A stretch of DNA of 39,455 bases from Acetobacteraceae bacterium (GTDB lineage Bacteria; Pseudomonadota; Alphaproteobacteria; Acetobacterales; Acetobacteraceae): contig SHWL01000025.1 in the NCBI GenBank assembly GCA_009693865.1, positions 1-39,455 of the forward strand. Direction: 5' to 3'. This document shows, one piece after another, positions 8,320 to 16,584 of the stretch. The translations under genes were made by a program, and so were the position numbers. The notes under the pieces were generated by a model that searched no databases, was not told where the DNA came from, and worked only from the letters and a program-made list of their open reading frames with translations. Numbering within the stretch: position 1 is the stretch's first letter; each line of letters begins with the position of its first letter.

Positions 8320-8404
8320 CGTCATGGCCCGGACGAGCCGGGCCATGACGGTTTTGGGAGAAATCCTCCCACCCCTTGGGCCTTATCCTGATGCCAATGC
8401 TGCT
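8320..8404 (-). repeat. Second copy of the dispersed palindromic element
   Basis: The hairpin 8320-8350 has 13-base arms CGTCATGGCCCGG and CCGGGCCATGACG around a 5-base loop. Read on the minus strand, the flank 8350-8404 repeats the 4751-4798 segment (GGCATCAGGATAAGGCCC, GGGTGGGAGG, CCAAAACC). It sits between two convergent genes (stops at 8254 and 8439) and may also serve as a bidirectional terminator, though no T-run follows. Confidence 0.8.
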
Positions 8405-8438
8405 CGTCCCGGCCACGACGAGGGACAGACCGCCACTT

Positions 8439-9209
8439 CTACTTCGGCGCCTCGGGCTGCTCCATCAGCGCCAGCCCTTCCATCGCCAATCCATACCCCA
8501 GCAAGTCCTGCATGCGTTTCTTCAGATATTCGGTGAACATCAACCGCGTGTAACGCAGCAGCAGCGTCGGCTTTTGAGCCAGCATCTCCGCGTGTTCCCA
8601 CGCCCGCGCCAGCACCTTGTCCGCCGGCAGGACTTCCGCGACCAAACCCAGATCCTTGGCCTCATGCGCCGAAAGCGTCTGACCGGTCAGCAGGAAATAA
8701 CGTCCGCGATTCAGGCCCAGCAGGATCGGCATGACGATATGCATCCCGTCCCCCGGCACCAGCCCATTCGGGAAATGCGCGGAATCCTGGAACGCCGCCG
8801 TATCGGACGCCAGAACGATGTCCGACAGCAACGGAATCTCGCCATGCCGCCAGGCCGGACCGTTGATCGCCGAGATCACCGGAACCTCGATATTCAGCAG
8901 GTTCATCAGCAACGCCCGGCCTTCCCAATGCACGCGGTCGAACGCATTGGCCGTCAGGCCCGCGCTGATCGTGCTCTGCCCGGGAGTGGCGCGCACACCG
9001 GACCATTCGTCGCCGGTGCCGGTCATGATCACCACGCGGTTGTCCCGGTCGCGTCCAACATCGGCGAATGCATCGGGCAACTCCCCGTGCGGCCCGAGGC
9101 CCCAACGCAACGGGCCATTATCGGTATGAAACCGCATCTCCAGGATGCCCCGCTCGCGGCGCATGTGGATGCAGCTGTATTTCTTCGCATAACTTTCGAA
9201 GCCGCTCAT
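8439..9209 (-). CDS. Crotonase-fold beta-diketone hydrolase, 6-oxocamphor hydrolase-like
   Basis: Crotonase-superfamily enzyme of 256 residues. It resembles 6-oxocamphor hydrolase, which cleaves the C-C bond of cyclic beta-diketones by a retro-Claisen reaction, more than ordinary enoyl-CoA hydratases. The five residues known to matter in that enzyme have counterparts here: His41 (GPHGEL), His122 (NGPAWRHGEIP), His145 (DSAHFPNG), Asp154 (VPGDG) and Glu244 (LAMEGL). SIEVPVI-type and GLNRGRYFLLTGQ-type segments also match. The ATG at 9209 has an AGGGAGG site upstream; the frame extends further but without support. It is the last gene of a minus-strand operon with the cupin and MFS genes. The true substrate is unknown and need not be camphor-derived. 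Confidence 0.85.
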   Translation of the reverse strand: MSGFESYAKKYSCIHMRRERGILEMRFHTDNGPLRWGLGPHGELPDAFADVGRDRDNRVVIMTGTGDEWSGVRATPGQSTISAGLTANAFDRVHWEGRALLMNLLNIEVPVISAINGPAWRHGEIPLLSDIVLASDTAAFQDSAHFPNGLVPGDGMHIVMPILLGLNRGRYFLLTGQTLSAHEAKDLGLVAEVLPADKVLARAWEHAEMLAQKPTLLLRYTRLMFTEYLKKRMQDLLGYGLAMEGLALMEQPEAPK

Positions 9210-9263
9210 GTCATGACCTCCCTGGGCCGCGATAGGTCGCGGCATTGCGCGTTCAAGGCAGTA

Positions 9264-9977
9264 TCAGCCCGGTGGACGGATCGCCGGAAGCCCCAGATGG
9301 CCCGTCTTGATCCACAAATCGCAGCCGTTGGGACCAGCGACCGCGTTCAGCGTCGCGCCGGGCGGCAGCCGCAGCCAGGACAAAGGCGCGAATGTCTCGC
9401 CATTTTCCACGCACGATCCCTTGAGAACCAGCAGTTCCGCCCCATTCCCAGGCACCAGATGGACCGCCGCGTTCGAAGCCCAGTGTTCCAGCCGGACGAT
9501 CTCACGCGCGTCGCGAAACAACAGCTGGGCCGAGACGCCATCCCGCCCGGGCACTGGCGCGAACGCCCGATCGCTGGTTTCGATCCGGACATCGGTTCGA
9601 TCCTGAAGGTCGAACTGCCACAGTTTCACGAACAGCACGCAGCCCGGCGCGGAACCCGGCGTATGCCGCGACGTGGGGGGATTGCGGATATAGGTGCCCG
9701 CCGGGAAATCGCCGTGCTCGTCGGAGAACACGCCCTCCAGCACCAGAAATTCCTCACCGCCGTCATGCGTGTGCGGAGAAAAATGCGATCCGGGCGCATA
9801 GCGGACGATGGAGGTCGCCCGCGCCACCTCCTCGCCGATGCGGTCCAGCATCCGGCGCTCCACCCCGGCCATCGGCGAGGGAACCCAGGGCATGCGCGCC
9901 GAATGAACCACGGCGCGTACGGAAAAATCGGCGTTCAGCTCCATGTCGGATAGCTCCGGCGGGGGTAACACAAGCAA
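9264..9977 (-). CDS. Two-domain cupin protein (ChrR-like), TTG start
   Basis: Cytoplasmic double-cupin protein of 237 residues. The first domain has the metal-binding pattern GSHFSPHTHDGGEEFLVLEG (about 63-82), giving His69, His71, Glu75/76 and a later His105 (TSRHTP). The second domain (about 165-230, ELLVLKGS then SWLRLPPGA) keeps the fold but lacks the histidines, so only one metal site is expected. The family includes ChrR anti-sigma cupins and is related to the small diketone dioxygenase Dke1. The TTG at 9977 is chosen because a perfect AAGGAGG lies 7 bases upstream; that site overlaps the MFS stop codon, so the two genes are coupled. The crotonase gene follows after 54 bases. Enzymatic role is unproven. 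Confidence 0.85.
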   Translation of the reverse strand: MLVLPPPELSDMELNADFSVRAVVHSARMPWVPSPMAGVERRMLDRIGEEVARATSIVRYAPGSHFSPHTHDGGEEFLVLEGVFSDEHGDFPAGTYIRNPPTSRHTPGSAPGCVLFVKLWQFDLQDRTDVRIETSDRAFAPVPGRDGVSAQLLFRDAREIVRLEHWASNAAVHLVPGNGAELLVLKGSCVENGETFAPLSWLRLPPGATLNAVAGPNGCDLWIKTGHLGLPAIRPPG

Positions 9978-9989
9978 TCCCGCGCCTCC

Positions 9990-11318
9990 TTACTTCGTGT
10001 TCCCCGGCGCATCCAGCGGCCAGAGCGCGTCGCGCCACCACAGCGCGATCCCGAGCGTCGCGGCGAGGCCGAAAATGCAATAGCCCGATGCCATGGCGAG
10101 GTAGCCGAACCACTCGATCAGGGCGCCGGACGCCAGCAGGCCAACCGGCAACCCGTAAATCGCGAGCATGCGCACACCCATGATCCGGCCGCGGTATCGA
10201 TCGCCCGCGACCCGCAGCAGCATCACCGACAGCGGCACCATGCTGAAGCTCTGCACAAGGCCCGTCAGCATCAGCATGATCGCTCCGGCGACCGGATTGG
10301 GCATCAGGACGAACACCTGCAACACGGCGTACCAACCCGCCGCCGCCACGATCATCATCCGCCCTGTCGGCATGGTCTGAGCGAACAGGCTGATCAAGAT
10401 GGAGCCCAGCAGGCCGCCAACGGCGAAGCTGGCGACCAACAGACCCAGGCCGGTCTGGTCGATGTGGTAGACCTCACGCGCGATGTAGGGCAGCAGGCTG
10501 CCGGTGATCGGAAACGCTGTCATGTTGACCAGGAACGCGAGCCACATCCCGGCGTGCAGGCAAGGCGTGCGCCAGACATGGACCAACCCTTCGAGGACCT
10601 CGCGCGCGAACGATGACCGCCCGACGCCCGCGGCCCGGCGATGGGCCAGTCCGGCGCCGCCCATCCCGGTCAGCACCAGGCCAGCGGCGTACAACGCGGT
10701 GACCGCGACATACACGGGGCCCATCCCGAACGCGGCGATCATGCCCGCGCCGAACAGCGGGCCCACGATACGGGCGAAGTCGGAGGTGGTACGCGCCACG
10801 CCCATGGCGCCCATCAATTGACGGCCCGGCATGATCGCCGCGATCAGGGCGTTGCGCATGGCGTTGTCGGACGGGCGAACCAGTCCCGACAGCGTCGCGA
10901 GCAACATGACATACAACGGCCGCAGCACACCGGTGAAAGCCAGCACGGTCATGGTCAGGGCAAGCAACGTGTAAATCGCCCGCATCGCGCACAACACGTT
11001 ACGATGGCCAAATTTATCCCCGGCCATCCCGAACATCGGCGCGATCAGCGTGCCAAGAAAGCGTAGCGCCCCAAACAGGGTCAGCAACAGCACCGATTCG
11101 GTCTCAACCAGAATGTACCAACCAAGGATCAGAAGCTCGATTTCGTTGCCCCAGTTGATCAGCAGATCGGCGGGCCACTGATACAGGAAGCCGCGTACCC
11201 TGAACGGATCGAGCAGCCGGAATCCCCGTATCGCGGTCACGAACCCATCCAACCGGCTGGCGCGACGGGTTCCCACGCGAACCTCGCGGCCAGGCGCGCA
11301 TGGCACCGGCGGCGGCAT
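9990..11318 (-). CDS. MFS transporter
   Basis: Integral membrane carrier of the major facilitator superfamily, about 442 residues from the ATG at 11318. About eleven to twelve hydrophobic segments alternate with short loops; the loop motif GDKFGHRNVL (after the second or third helix) is the MFS motif A, and DRYRGRIMGV in the second half is its counterpart. It resembles the MFS_3/enterobactin-exporter-like group. The start is uncertain: the frame stays open to a GTG at 11420, but the extra residues are Pro/Gly-rich and not family-like. Its TAA stop lies within the ribosome site of the cupin gene, indicating one operon. Direction of transport and substrate are not visible. Confidence 0.88.
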   Translation of the reverse strand: MPPPVPCAPGREVRVGTRRASRLDGFVTAIRGFRLLDPFRVRGFLYQWPADLLINWGNEIELLILGWYILVETESVLLLTLFGALRFLGTLIAPMFGMAGDKFGHRNVLCAMRAIYTLLALTMTVLAFTGVLRPLYVMLLATLSGLVRPSDNAMRNALIAAIMPGRQLMGAMGVARTTSDFARIVGPLFGAGMIAAFGMGPVYVAVTALYAAGLVLTGMGGAGLAHRRAAGVGRSSFAREVLEGLVHVWRTPCLHAGMWLAFLVNMTAFPITGSLLPYIAREVYHIDQTGLGLLVASFAVGGLLGSILISLFAQTMPTGRMMIVAAAGWYAVLQVFVLMPNPVAGAIMLMLTGLVQSFSMVPLSVMLLRVAGDRYRGRIMGVRMLAIYGLPVGLLASGALIEWFGYLAMASGYCIFGLAATLGIALWWRDALWPLDAPGNTK

Positions 11319-11423
11319 TTCACCCACACCAAACGACGTCCCCGGTCTCGCGGGCCAGATTGGCCCCTGGTGGGGAGTGTAAGGTATATCGGCCGCGACG
11401 GGAACGCCGCACCGGGGCACGCG

Positions 11424-13310
11424 TCAGTCGGCGCGCCCTCCCATTGAAATCATATCGACCCCAATGGTCCGGAGCAGCGCCGCGTCCTCCTCCGACGTGA
11501 CCTCTCGGATCAGGATCCTGGTCCGGCGGGCATGGAGCGAACCGATCAGCGTCATGAGCTTTTCCGGATCGTCGGCGTCGAGCACCGTGGCGGGCATCGA
11601 TACGATGGGATCCGCGGTGAAGGACATGTCGAGTGCCGCGAGACTCGCCATATCGTCGACATGATAACCCACGCCGCGGCAGAAGGGGCGCAGCCGGTTA
11701 ACGCATTCCAATTGACGCGTCTTCAGCAGGCCTCGCGGTATCGCGGACAACATCATGATCAGATGGCTCGAAACCCGTTGATCGACTTTGAGGCACGTCG
11801 CTAGATAACGTTCGGTCGCGGCGCGCGTCGCGAACACGTCAAACCGGACATTGACCAGAAACGGTATGGTATTGCCCCGCGCCATCCCGGCAATCGCCTG
11901 GTGCGCGGCGAGCCCGACCAGCAGCCCGTCCAGATCGAATGTCCTGGTTTCCGCCTCCGGAAGGATGGCGAGCGCGCCGATGACCCCACGCTCGAGTTCG
12001 CCAGGAAGATTGACCTGCATCGCCAGCGTCTCACGAGGGTTGTGCCCGGTGACCCGCTTCAGGTCGCAGGCAGTGCCGGCGGCGGCGGCCTTCAAAGCCT
12101 CCCGCGCCTCCCGTTCAAGCCGTGCGACCTGACCGTCCAGCCCGTCCAAAAGGGTCGCATGCAACGCGGTGGCCGTTTGCCCCTGGTCCTGAATCCGCGA
12201 TGACGCGGCGATCGAGCGTAGCTCGGCCGTGTCGGGTTCGCCGCCCTGACCGATCAGGCGCTCACGGATTTCACGTCCGATCATCGCCGCGCGAAACGAG
12301 GCATCCTGCTCGTTCAGGGTGCCAAAGCAGATCAGAAAACTCGTGTCGTCCACGCGCGAATAACTGTCTTGATCGCCACAGCGCCGCTTGACGATCGCTT
12401 CCGCCGTCGCCATGGCTCGCGCCGCGACCGCCTGCCATCGGTCCCCCATCGCCGCGCGCACCTCGTCCATGCCGACCAGCCTGGTCCGGCCAGCGGTTTC
12501 GCTCCGCGTTCCGGCCGCGCCTGCCACCTGGGCGCGTATCGTGAGAATACGGAATTGCTTCGCGTCGCCGGTCGAAACGAGCAACGACGTTATGCTGGCG
12601 ACAACCTGCGATCCGTCGGCTTTCAGCAGTGGGGCGACATAGGTCTCATCGGTCCCGTGCTCCATTTGCTTCTTTGCCGCTTCCGCGATCGACGCGCGTG
12701 ACCCGGGCGCGGCCAGATCCACCGATCGCCGCCCAACCAGTTCATTCGGTTTGTAGCCAAGCAACCGGTCGATGCGCGAGTTTGTCATCAAGATGCTGCC
12801 CGCCGCGTTGAGGATCACCACCCCTTCGTCGACCGACATGAAAACCTTCGCCAGCAAATGCTGCACCGAGTTCTGCATTTGCCGCGCCTCAAGCAGCGCC
12901 GTGATGTCGCGTCCAAGGACCGTGAAGCAGACGCGTCCGGGCGTCCATTCAGGAGCAGCCATCAGGTGAAACCCCAGCATGAACGTGCCGCCGCCCGCCC
13001 GCCCGCAGGCCAGCTCGGTGCGCAACGAGACCCGTTCCCGGATTGCATTCGTCAAGGTCTGGGCTTGAGCTCCGATCGGAAACAACTCGGCGGCCAGGCG
13101 CCCGACAATCTGATCGCCGGAAAATCCCGAAGCGCGGCGGAACGCGCCATTGACCGCGATCACGACGGCTTCGCCGGTTTTCGCCGCCGCGTCGGCTTCC
13201 AGCAGCACGACGATATCGTCGGATCGATCCAGTGCCTGATACGTCAGCCACGCCGCGTCGCCAGGCTGTATCGCCACAAGACCGGTCTGGTGAGGCGCGG
13301 GTGCCGGCAT
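11424..13310 (-). CDS. PAS-PAS sensor with degenerate GGDEF and EAL-like domains
   Basis: Cytoplasmic signalling protein of 628 residues without membrane helices. Two PAS domains lie at about 25-140 (ending CFTVLGRDITALLEARQ) and 150-262 (GVVILNAAGSILMTNSRIDR...GYKPNELVGR). A region at about 280-365 resembles a diguanylate cyclase fold but has no GG(D/E)EF: the corresponding stretch reads SYSRVDDTSFLICFG. The last 200 residues resemble an EAL fold without the EAL motif or the metal-binding acidic set. It is therefore more likely a sensor or scaffold than a c-di-GMP enzyme. The ATG at 13310 gives a sensible PAS start. Its stop is about 105 bases before the MFS start on the same strand, so it might be cotranscribed. 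Confidence 0.8.
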   Translation of the reverse strand: MPAPAPHQTGLVAIQPGDAAWLTYQALDRSDDIVVLLEADAAAKTGEAVVIAVNGAFRRASGFSGDQIVGRLAAELFPIGAQAQTLTNAIRERVSLRTELACGRAGGGTFMLGFHLMAAPEWTPGRVCFTVLGRDITALLEARQMQNSVQHLLAKVFMSVDEGVVILNAAGSILMTNSRIDRLLGYKPNELVGRRSVDLAAPGSRASIAEAAKKQMEHGTDETYVAPLLKADGSQVVASITSLLVSTGDAKQFRILTIRAQVAGAAGTRSETAGRTRLVGMDEVRAAMGDRWQAVAARAMATAEAIVKRRCGDQDSYSRVDDTSFLICFGTLNEQDASFRAAMIGREIRERLIGQGGEPDTAELRSIAASSRIQDQGQTATALHATLLDGLDGQVARLEREAREALKAAAAGTACDLKRVTGHNPRETLAMQVNLPGELERGVIGALAILPEAETRTFDLDGLLVGLAAHQAIAGMARGNTIPFLVNVRFDVFATRAATERYLATCLKVDQRVSSHLIMMLSAIPRGLLKTRQLECVNRLRPFCRGVGYHVDDMASLAALDMSFTADPIVSMPATVLDADDPEKLMTLIGSLHARRTRILIREVTSEEDAALLRTIGVDMISMGGRAD

Positions 13311-13619
13311 ATCCGTGACAATTCTCGCTTTTCACGCTCCGGCCAGGACGCGCCGCCGGAGCATTTGCCTTGTATGCGCGCGAATTGGTTAACAAGCCGT
13401 AAAGACAAACCTTTGCCGGCGATCGTCGTGGAAATGAGGTCACGGACTGCCATGCCCGCGTCACACCAACCGTCCGAACGCAGGACTCTTACCCATCGCG
13501 TCATGGCTCGGCTCGATCGGGCCATCTGGTCCGGCACAGTGCAGCTACGGATGGTCCGATCACGTCAGGCCATGACGTGGAGGGGCGCTGCCATGGGTCA
13601 AGCGTTCGGGCCGTTGGTG
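13311..13619. other. Intergenic region with an interrupted palindrome
   Basis: About 300 bases between the PAS regulator and the small conserved protein. It holds a diverged member of the dispersed palindrome family at about 13497-13577: GCGTCATGGCTCGGCTCGAT on the left and CAGGCCATGACGT on the right, around roughly 45 bases. No gene is supported; plus-strand frames crossing it are repeat read-through. Confidence 0.6.
13497..13577. repeat. Diverged copy of the dispersed palindromic element
   Basis: The outer arms GCGTCATGG and CCATGACGT are complementary except at the edges, with an inner GGCTCGATCGGGCCAT palindrome. The internal part differs from the copies at 4751 and 8320, and the GGCATCAGGATAAGG flank is absent, so this is a decayed or sub-type copy. 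Confidence 0.6.
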
Positions 13620-13829
13620 TCACACATCGTCAGGGCTCAGGGTCATCATCATTTCGGCTGAATGTTTATGAACCTCTGACTCGCGTTCCAGATTCTTCGG
13701 AAACCGGGAGCGCCTCGCCAGGACGAGGGTTTGTTTCGCCTTCCCTTCGTGCCAATCGCGGGCGGCGCGGATGGCCGCGTCCCAGCCCAGTTGGAATTCG
13801 GGGCTTTTTTCGCCGGTGGCCTTGGCCAT
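13620..13829 (-). CDS. Small conserved hypothetical protein (69 aa)
   Basis: A 69-residue soluble protein beginning MAKATGEKSPEFQLGWDAA and continuing with IRAARDWHEGKAKQTLVLAR and an acidic/His tail ending TLSPDDV. It has no signal peptide, membrane segment or recognised motif. Support for it being real: a CAGGAG ribosome site 8-9 bases before the ATG at 13829, and an amphipathic helical composition. I recall similar short proteins in other Rhodospirillales, but function is unknown. Frames on the other strand here look like shadows. Confidence 0.65.
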   Translation of the reverse strand: MAKATGEKSPEFQLGWDAAIRAARDWHEGKAKQTLVLARRSRFPKNLERESEVHKHSAEMMMTLSPDDV

Positions 13830-14093
13830 GGCAGACTCCTGTCATTTCAGATCCGGAAGGAGGCGACGAGCCAGCCGCCGGCCAGAATTGAAGATTTTTG
13901 CTGAAGCCGCGTCCGGGAACCAGGGTTTCAGCGATTTCCCATGGTGGGGTGGAATCGGACTCCTCGTAGCCTATGGTGACGGCATCGGGCAATGTCGCTC
14001 GCACAGCGGACTGCGTCACCCGGGGTCTGAGCGGGGAGTGACGCGCCCCAGGCCCAGTGACAGACCACCAGCGACAGACCAAACGAGGACCGC

Positions 14094-14780
14094 ATGATCA
14101 AATTCTATTACAATCTCGCGCCGAACCCGATGAAAGTCGCGCTGTGCCTGGAGGAGATGGGCCTGCCCTACGAACTCGTGCCGGTTGACGGCCGCAAGGG
14201 GGAGCAGCACGCGCCGGATTATCTCGCCATCAATCCCAACGCGAAGGTGCCTTCGATCGTCGATGACGGCGCCACCGTGTTCGATAGCAACGCGATCCTG
14301 CTGTATCTGGCGGAAAAGACCGGCAGGTTCCTGCCTGATCCGTCGCCGGCGGCGCGCGGGGAAATGCTCTCCTGGCTGATGTTCGTCGCGTCGGGCATTG
14401 GCCCATATTCCGGGCAGTCGGTACATTTTCGAAATGTGGCGCCAGAGCCGAAGGACTACGCCGTCAATCGCTATATGTTCGAGGCGCAGCGGCATTGGGG
14501 CATCCTGGACGCGCGCCTTGGCTCGCGCCGGTTCGTGCTGGGTGACCGCTACACCATCGTCGACATGGCGGTGTGGGGCTGGTCGCGATTGATCTCTGTC
14601 GTCCTGGGTCCGGACGGTCCCGCGCAATTCCCGAATGTTCAGCGGCATCTGGACGAGATCAACGCCCGCCCAGAGGCCGCGCGAGCTTTGGCTCTGAAGG
14701 ACCGGCACAGCTTCAAGACGGAGATGGACGAAGCCGCCCGCCTCGCGATGTTCCCGCATCTCGGCAAAAAGGTCGCCTGA
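14094..14780 (+). CDS. Glutathione S-transferase family protein (YghU/YfcG-like)
   Basis: Soluble 228-residue GST. The thioredoxin-like N-terminal domain (about 1-80) contains YYNLAPNPMKVALCLEEMGL, the cis-proline region NAKVPSIVDDG and FDSNAILLYLAEK, which together form the glutathione site. The helical C-terminal domain begins near 88; GIGPYSGQSVHF (about 101-112) is like the nu-class YghU/YfcG group. These enzymes often show disulfide-bond reductase activity. The start ATG at 14094 matches the family N-terminus; no strong ribosome site is seen (GAGGACCGC). It stands alone, with a possible promoter of the next gene beginning about 65 bases after its stop. Confidence 0.92.
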   Translation: MIKFYYNLAPNPMKVALCLEEMGLPYELVPVDGRKGEQHAPDYLAINPNAKVPSIVDDGATVFDSNAILLYLAEKTGRFLPDPSPAARGEMLSWLMFVASGIGPYSGQSVHFRNVAPEPKDYAVNRYMFEAQRHWGILDARLGSRRFVLGDRYTIVDMAVWGWSRLISVVLGPDGPAQFPNVQRHLDEINARPEAARALALKDRHSFKTEMDEAARLAMFPHLGKKVA

Positions 14781-14846
14781 TCGCCGTGCGTCATCTCGCC
14801 GGCGTGTCATCTGGCATGAAGACCGCTCCATGGCGTGAGACGTTCC

Positions 14847-14874
14847 TTGCGCGCCCGGACGGGGATGGTATAGC
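14847..14874 (+). promoter_or_regulatory. Candidate promoter of the metzincin cassette
   Basis: TTGCGC (14847-14852) and TATAGC (14869-14874) are spaced by 16 bases, 27 bases upstream of the start codon at 14901 and followed by the ribosome site GAGGAGA. It is the best sigma-70-like match in the short gap between the GST gene and the cassette. Confidence 0.35.
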
Positions 14875-14900
14875 CTGAGGGCGACGAGGAGAATGCCGAC

Positions 14901-15692
14901 ATGCTGGCGGTCCGGAACGACCAGTTAGAAGCGCTGCGGGCGCCCACGCAGGCTCGGTTCGAAGCGGATACGCTCTCGCATCTCGCCCGATTTTATCCGG
15001 TTGACGCGGCGTCCCTGGGCGAGGCCGGCCTGCTGGCGGTCATTCGCGAGGGCCAGCGGGATGCGGTCGCGCGCGCGTTCACCCTCGCCGGCGATGTGCG
15101 CCGTTTCATTACCTTGCGCATGGTCCTCGGCAGCGGTTTCCCCCGCGACCCTCTGCTACCCTGGGCAGCGCGGATCGTGGCGGAAGGCCAAGGTCAGCCA
15201 GGAACCGTTTCCCGCCTGGTCGTCGAGGCAGCCGATTATCTGGAACTCACCAGCGGCGAGGACGGGCAATACGCCCTGCGTGCCATGTTGCGCGCGGAGG
15301 CGGTGACCTTCGACCAGGCGACCGGGATTGGTCTTGAGACGACCAGCACTGGCGAGGCGGCGGACACAGCCCTCCTGGCGCTGTTGCGCCGGATCTGGCC
15401 ACAGAAATACCGTCTGACGCGGCCGGAACAACGGGCCGCCTTTCTTCGCGCCGCCGCCACGGCCGCCGCCGCGGACGGTCTCGATACCCCCGGAACGGCG
15501 CGGCTCTGCACTGTGCTCATGTTCCTCCTTGGCGCGGGCTTCGCGAACGATCCCGCGTTGCCCTGGGCCCGGGCCGCGCTGGCGGCGGTTCCGGACGACG
15601 CACCGGCGATAGACCGCGCCCGCGCGCTGTACGATGCCGGAATGGCCGCCATCGCCCGTCTCCGCGTCTTGCTACCCGCCGTGGGAGCCTGA
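14901..15692 (+). CDS. Helical protein of unknown function with an internal duplication
   Basis: First gene of a five-gene cassette; 263 residues, soluble, mainly Ala/Leu/Arg-rich helices, no signal peptide. Two related modules are visible: residues about 72-97 (FITLRMVLGSGFPRDPLLPW) and about 207-232 (CTVLMFLLGAGFANDPALPW), each in a similar helical context. The N-terminal part (NDQLEALRAPTQARFEADTL...HLARFYP) resembles short proteins I remember beside type VI secretion effectors and PAAR/VgrG genes, but no such structural gene is in this window. The ATG at 14901 follows GAGGAGA. The next gene starts 3 bases after its stop. Function unknown; an adaptor or chaperone for the following proteins is a guess. 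Confidence 0.75.
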   Translation: MLAVRNDQLEALRAPTQARFEADTLSHLARFYPVDAASLGEAGLLAVIREGQRDAVARAFTLAGDVRRFITLRMVLGSGFPRDPLLPWAARIVAEGQGQPGTVSRLVVEAADYLELTSGEDGQYALRAMLRAEAVTFDQATGIGLETTSTGEAADTALLALLRRIWPQKYRLTRPEQRAAFLRAAATAAAADGLDTPGTARLCTVLMFLLGAGFANDPALPWARAALAAVPDDAPAIDRARALYDAGMAAIARLRVLLPAVGA

Positions 15693-15695
15693 ATC

Positions 15696-16580
15696 ATGGG
15701 CAAGACAAGCGGCTCCAAGCAACTCAAGGACGCGACGGACGACTCCTTCGCGACCGACCCGGCCCCACTGACCCCGGTGATGCCATGCAAGAAGGGCAAG
15801 ACCCTGCTGAAGGTCTTCCTCAGGCGCATCGATACCGACGCCATTGTCGCCAATGAGCCGGTACGGGCCGGCCCAAAATCCCCCGGCGCTCCGAAAAACA
15901 CCGTCGCCGGGACCGGGTTGGCCGATTATGGCGAGGTCAAACCCGGGACGTATTTCTTCGACGTTCCCCTCGCCGGCGCCCTGAAGCCGAAATTCAAGCC
16001 GTACGCGACGAAGTCGGCCGGTGTTCCCAAGCAGGTGGATTTCCATGCCACGCTGAAGATCGTGCCGATCGCGCGCCTGCGCGTCGTCATCTTCGACCGC
16101 GAGGCCAAAAAGGTCAGTGGCGCCGTCTGGAAACTCACCGATCCGGTGGCGGCGAACGGCACGACGGGCGCCGACGGCCTGATCGATGTCGAGGTGCCCT
16201 GGAGTTCCGCGACTGCCACGCTCGCGGTCACGCTGCCAAAGGGCAAATTGATTGCCGCGCCCGCCGTCGTGCCCGCCGATCCCGTCGACGCGCCGCCTTA
16301 TCCGGTAACCGTTCGCTCCGAGCAGTGGGATCCCGCGCCGGTGAAGGCCAAGGATGCACCAGAATTCACCTGGACGGCCGAGATCGATCTCCTGCCGGAC
16401 TCCGATACCGACGACGGGCATAAGGCACGGCTGAACAATCTTGGCTTCCCGGTAGACGACGCCGGCCGCGTCACGCGCAGCGTCAAAGCCTATCAGCGGT
16501 TGCACAAGAAGGAGTACACCGGATCCGGCGTGCTCGCCGACATCAAGGCGCACCTGAAACCCTTGCACGACACGGTGTGA
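15696..16580 (+). CDS. Protein with Ig/carboxypeptidase-regulatory-like domain and C-terminal peptidoglycan-binding-like domain
   Basis: Second gene of the cassette, 294 residues, no signal peptide or membrane helix. The middle (about 123-190: ARLRVVIFDREAKKVSGAVW...NGTTGADGLIDVEVPW) looks like a beta-sandwich with a TGADG turn, as in carboxypeptidase-regulatory-like or Ig-like domains. The C-terminal 45 residues (ARLNNLGFPVDDAGRVTRSV, then KAYQRLHKKEY) follow the PG_binding_1 pattern of a helix, LGF and a paired AYQ helix. Such a domain would anchor the product to peptidoglycan, yet no export signal is present, so delivery by a dedicated secretion machine would be needed. The next gene starts after 4 bases. 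Domain calls are by eye. Confidence 0.72.
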   Translation: MGKTSGSKQLKDATDDSFATDPAPLTPVMPCKKGKTLLKVFLRRIDTDAIVANEPVRAGPKSPGAPKNTVAGTGLADYGEVKPGTYFFDVPLAGALKPKFKPYATKSAGVPKQVDFHATLKIVPIARLRVVIFDREAKKVSGAVWKLTDPVAANGTTGADGLIDVEVPWSSATATLAVTLPKGKLIAAPAVVPADPVDAPPYPVTVRSEQWDPAPVKAKDAPEFTWTAEIDLLPDSDTDDGHKARLNNLGFPVDDAGRVTRSVKAYQRLHKKEYTGSGVLADIKAHLKPLHDTV

Positions 16581-16584
16581 ACGG

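Noticed and set aside
8376-9953. 525-codon open frame on the plus strand opposite the crotonase and cupin genes
   Set aside because: The minus-strand genes have catalytic motifs and ribosome sites; the plus-strand product is Arg/Gln/His-rich shadow sequence.
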